Source: Pseudomonas sp. FP453 (GTDB lineage Bacteria; Pseudomonadota; Gammaproteobacteria; Pseudomonadales; Pseudomonadaceae). Taken from it: a stretch of 64,000 nucleotides of DNA. The position numbers and the translations under genes are program-made. The stretch spans positions 3,290,501-3,354,500 of the forward strand of contig NZ_CP117435.1 in assembly GCF_030687495.1 (NCBI RefSeq). Direction: 5' to 3'. Below the pieces are notes generated by a model. The model ran no database searches and was not told the origin of the DNA. It saw only the letters and a program-made list of their open reading frames with translations. Position 1 is the stretch's first letter. Each line of letters starts with the position of its first letter. This document shows positions 62,986 through 64,000 of the stretch, in pieces.

Positions 62986-64000
62986 ATGGCGCTGAACGAC
63001 CAATCGACCCAGATCCGAGCAGGCGAAGAACTTGATGCCAGCCTGATCGATCCCTACCTCAAGGCCCATATCCCCGGCCTGAGCGGCACGCCGACCATCA
63101 GCCAGTTCCCGGGCGGTGCGTCCAACCTGACTTACCTGCTGGAATACCCCGGCCAGGAATTCGTCCTGCGTCGCCCGCCCTTTGGCCACAAGGCCAAGTC
63201 CGCCCATGACATGGGCCGCGAATACCGCATTCTCAACAGACTCAAGGACGGCTTTCCGTACTGCCCCAAGGCCTACGTGCATTGCACCGACGAGTCGGTG
63301 ATCGGCGCCGAGTTCTATGTGATGGAGCGCGTCAACGGCATCATCCTGCGCTCCGATCTGCCGCCCGAACTGGGCCTGGACGCCGCCAAGACCGAGGCCC
63401 TGTGCAAGAGCTTTATCGACAAGTTCGTCGAACTGCATCAGGTGGACTACACCGCGTGCGGCCTGGCCGACCTGGGCAAGCCCGAGGGTTATGTGGCGCG
63501 GCAGATCCGCGGCTGGAGCGATCGCTACGAAAAAGCCCTGACCCCCGACGCCCCACGCTGGGACGCCGTGCGCACCTGGCTCAACGAGAAGATGCCGGCC
63601 GACCACCCGACATCGAGCATCGTGCACAACGATTACCGCTTCGACAACGTGATCCTCGACCCGCACAACCCGATGCAGATCATCGGCGTGCTGGACTGGG
63701 AGCTGACCACCCTCGGCGACCCGCTGATGGACCTGGGCAACACCCTCGCCTACTGGATCGAAGCCGCCGACCCGGCACCGGTGCAACTGATGCGCCGCCA
63801 GCCGAGCAACGCTCCGGGCATGCTCACCCGCCGCGAGTTCGTCGACTATTACGCCGAACGCGCCGGCATCCAGATCGACAATTTCGACTTCTACTACACC
63901 TACGGCCTGTTCCGCCTGGCCGGCATCGTGCAGCAGATCTACTACCGCTTCTTCCATGGCCAGACCCAGGACAAACGCTTTGCGCAGTTCATCCACATGA
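62986..64000 (+). CDS. Phosphotransferase (APH/ACAD10-like) family protein, 3' end outside window
   Basis: At least 338 residues; the frame is open at the right edge. Kinase-like fold: FPGGASNLTYLLEYPGQEFVLRRPP (ATP grip), VHNDYRFDNVILDP (catalytic HNDYRxxN) and IGVLDWELTTLGDPLMDLG (metal-binding DWE). Such proteins often accompany acyl-CoA dehydrogenases in fatty-acid or carnitine-related pathways and may phosphorylate hydroxyacyl-CoA. Start follows AGAAGGG. Confidence 0.85.
   Translation, partial: MALNDQSTQIRAGEELDASLIDPYLKAHIPGLSGTPTISQFPGGASNLTYLLEYPGQEFVLRRPPFGHKAKSAHDMGREYRILNRLKDGFPYCPKAYVHCTDESVIGAEFYVMERVNGIILRSDLPPELGLDAAKTEALCKSFIDKFVELHQVDYTACGLADLGKPEGYVARQIRGWSDRYEKALTPDAPRWDAVRTWLNEKMPADHPTSSIVHNDYRFDNVILDPHNPMQIIGVLDWELTTLGDPLMDLGNTLAYWIEAADPAPVQLMRRQPSNAPGMLTRREFVDYYAERAGIQIDNFDFYYTYGLFRLAGIVQQIYYRFFHGQTQDKRFAQFIHM

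Noticed and set aside
62962..63996. 344-codon minus-strand frame at the right edge
   Set aside because: Covers the phosphotransferase gene, which has HNDYRFDN and DWE motifs and a good ribosome site on the plus strand.

Overview
The window looks like chromosome from a Pseudomonas of the fluorescens group. The evidence is the high GC content, the many extragenic REP/REPIN palindromes built on GTGGGAGC, and Pseudomonas-type versions of acnB, miaE, ampR/ampC, proP, rstAB and a hydroxyproline catabolic cluster. No tRNA, rRNA, CRISPR array or prophage was recognised. Coordinates 1 and 64000 both cut through genes.

Layout. 1-1502: end of a chemoreceptor. 1522-3183: REP-rich block holding a broken IS110-family element (about 1675-2903). 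Its 5' non-coding end still reads as a two-loop bridge RNA whose guide segments match both the REP target and the element's own ends. 3236-12522: P-loop kinase, outer-membrane protein, UV-damage endonuclease, MarR-GNAT regulator, ExuT-like and ProP transporters (proP frameshifted), AraC regulator with a divergent Fsr-type exporter. 12631-15767: diguanylate cyclase, then a PAAR-headed type VI effector with a membrane immunity partner. 15829-20955: sugar/polyol catabolic island (IolG-like dehydrogenase, frameshifted LacI regulator, SDR, phytanoyl-CoA dioxygenase-like protein, orphan periplasmic binding protein). 20945-31983: small membrane proteins, an XRE/MmyB regulator, a frameshifted amidase, CPBP protease, MocR/EamA pair, YceI, thioesterase, dienelactone hydrolase, DUF2252. 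31993-34153: ampR/ampC. 34204-36428: divergent polyprenyl diphosphate synthase and class I terpene cyclase.

36553-45509 is a complete trans-4-hydroxyproline utilisation locus: deaminase, semialdehyde dehydrogenase, GntR regulator, epimerase, D-hydroxyproline dehydrogenase and a polar amino-acid ABC importer. The same ATTGGATACA motif precedes each of its three transcription units. 45626-51690: a lipoprotein of the serine beta-lactamase fold lacking the catalytic serine, MipA, RstAB-like two-component system, MFS carrier. 51646-56863: miaE, an Anr-box-controlled universal stress protein, DUF1289 protein, and acnB behind a long structured leader. 56912-64000: SulP transporter, Ser/Thr permease, a threonine-rich leader peptide with terminator ahead of a cysteine hydrolase, an orphan polymorphic-toxin fragment with immunity-like partner, a D-2-hydroxyacid dehydrogenase, and the start of a phosphotransferase-family gene.

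Themes. Several catabolic genes carry A-rich Crc/Hfq-like motifs at their ribosome binding sites. Three otherwise normal genes (proP, lacI-type, amidase) each carry a 1-2 nt indel in a short repeat, which means either recent decay or assembly error. The best candidates for something new are the bridge-RNA remnant, the terpene pair, the PAAR effector/immunity pair, the acnB leader, the Thr-rich leader and the orphan toxin/immunity pair.
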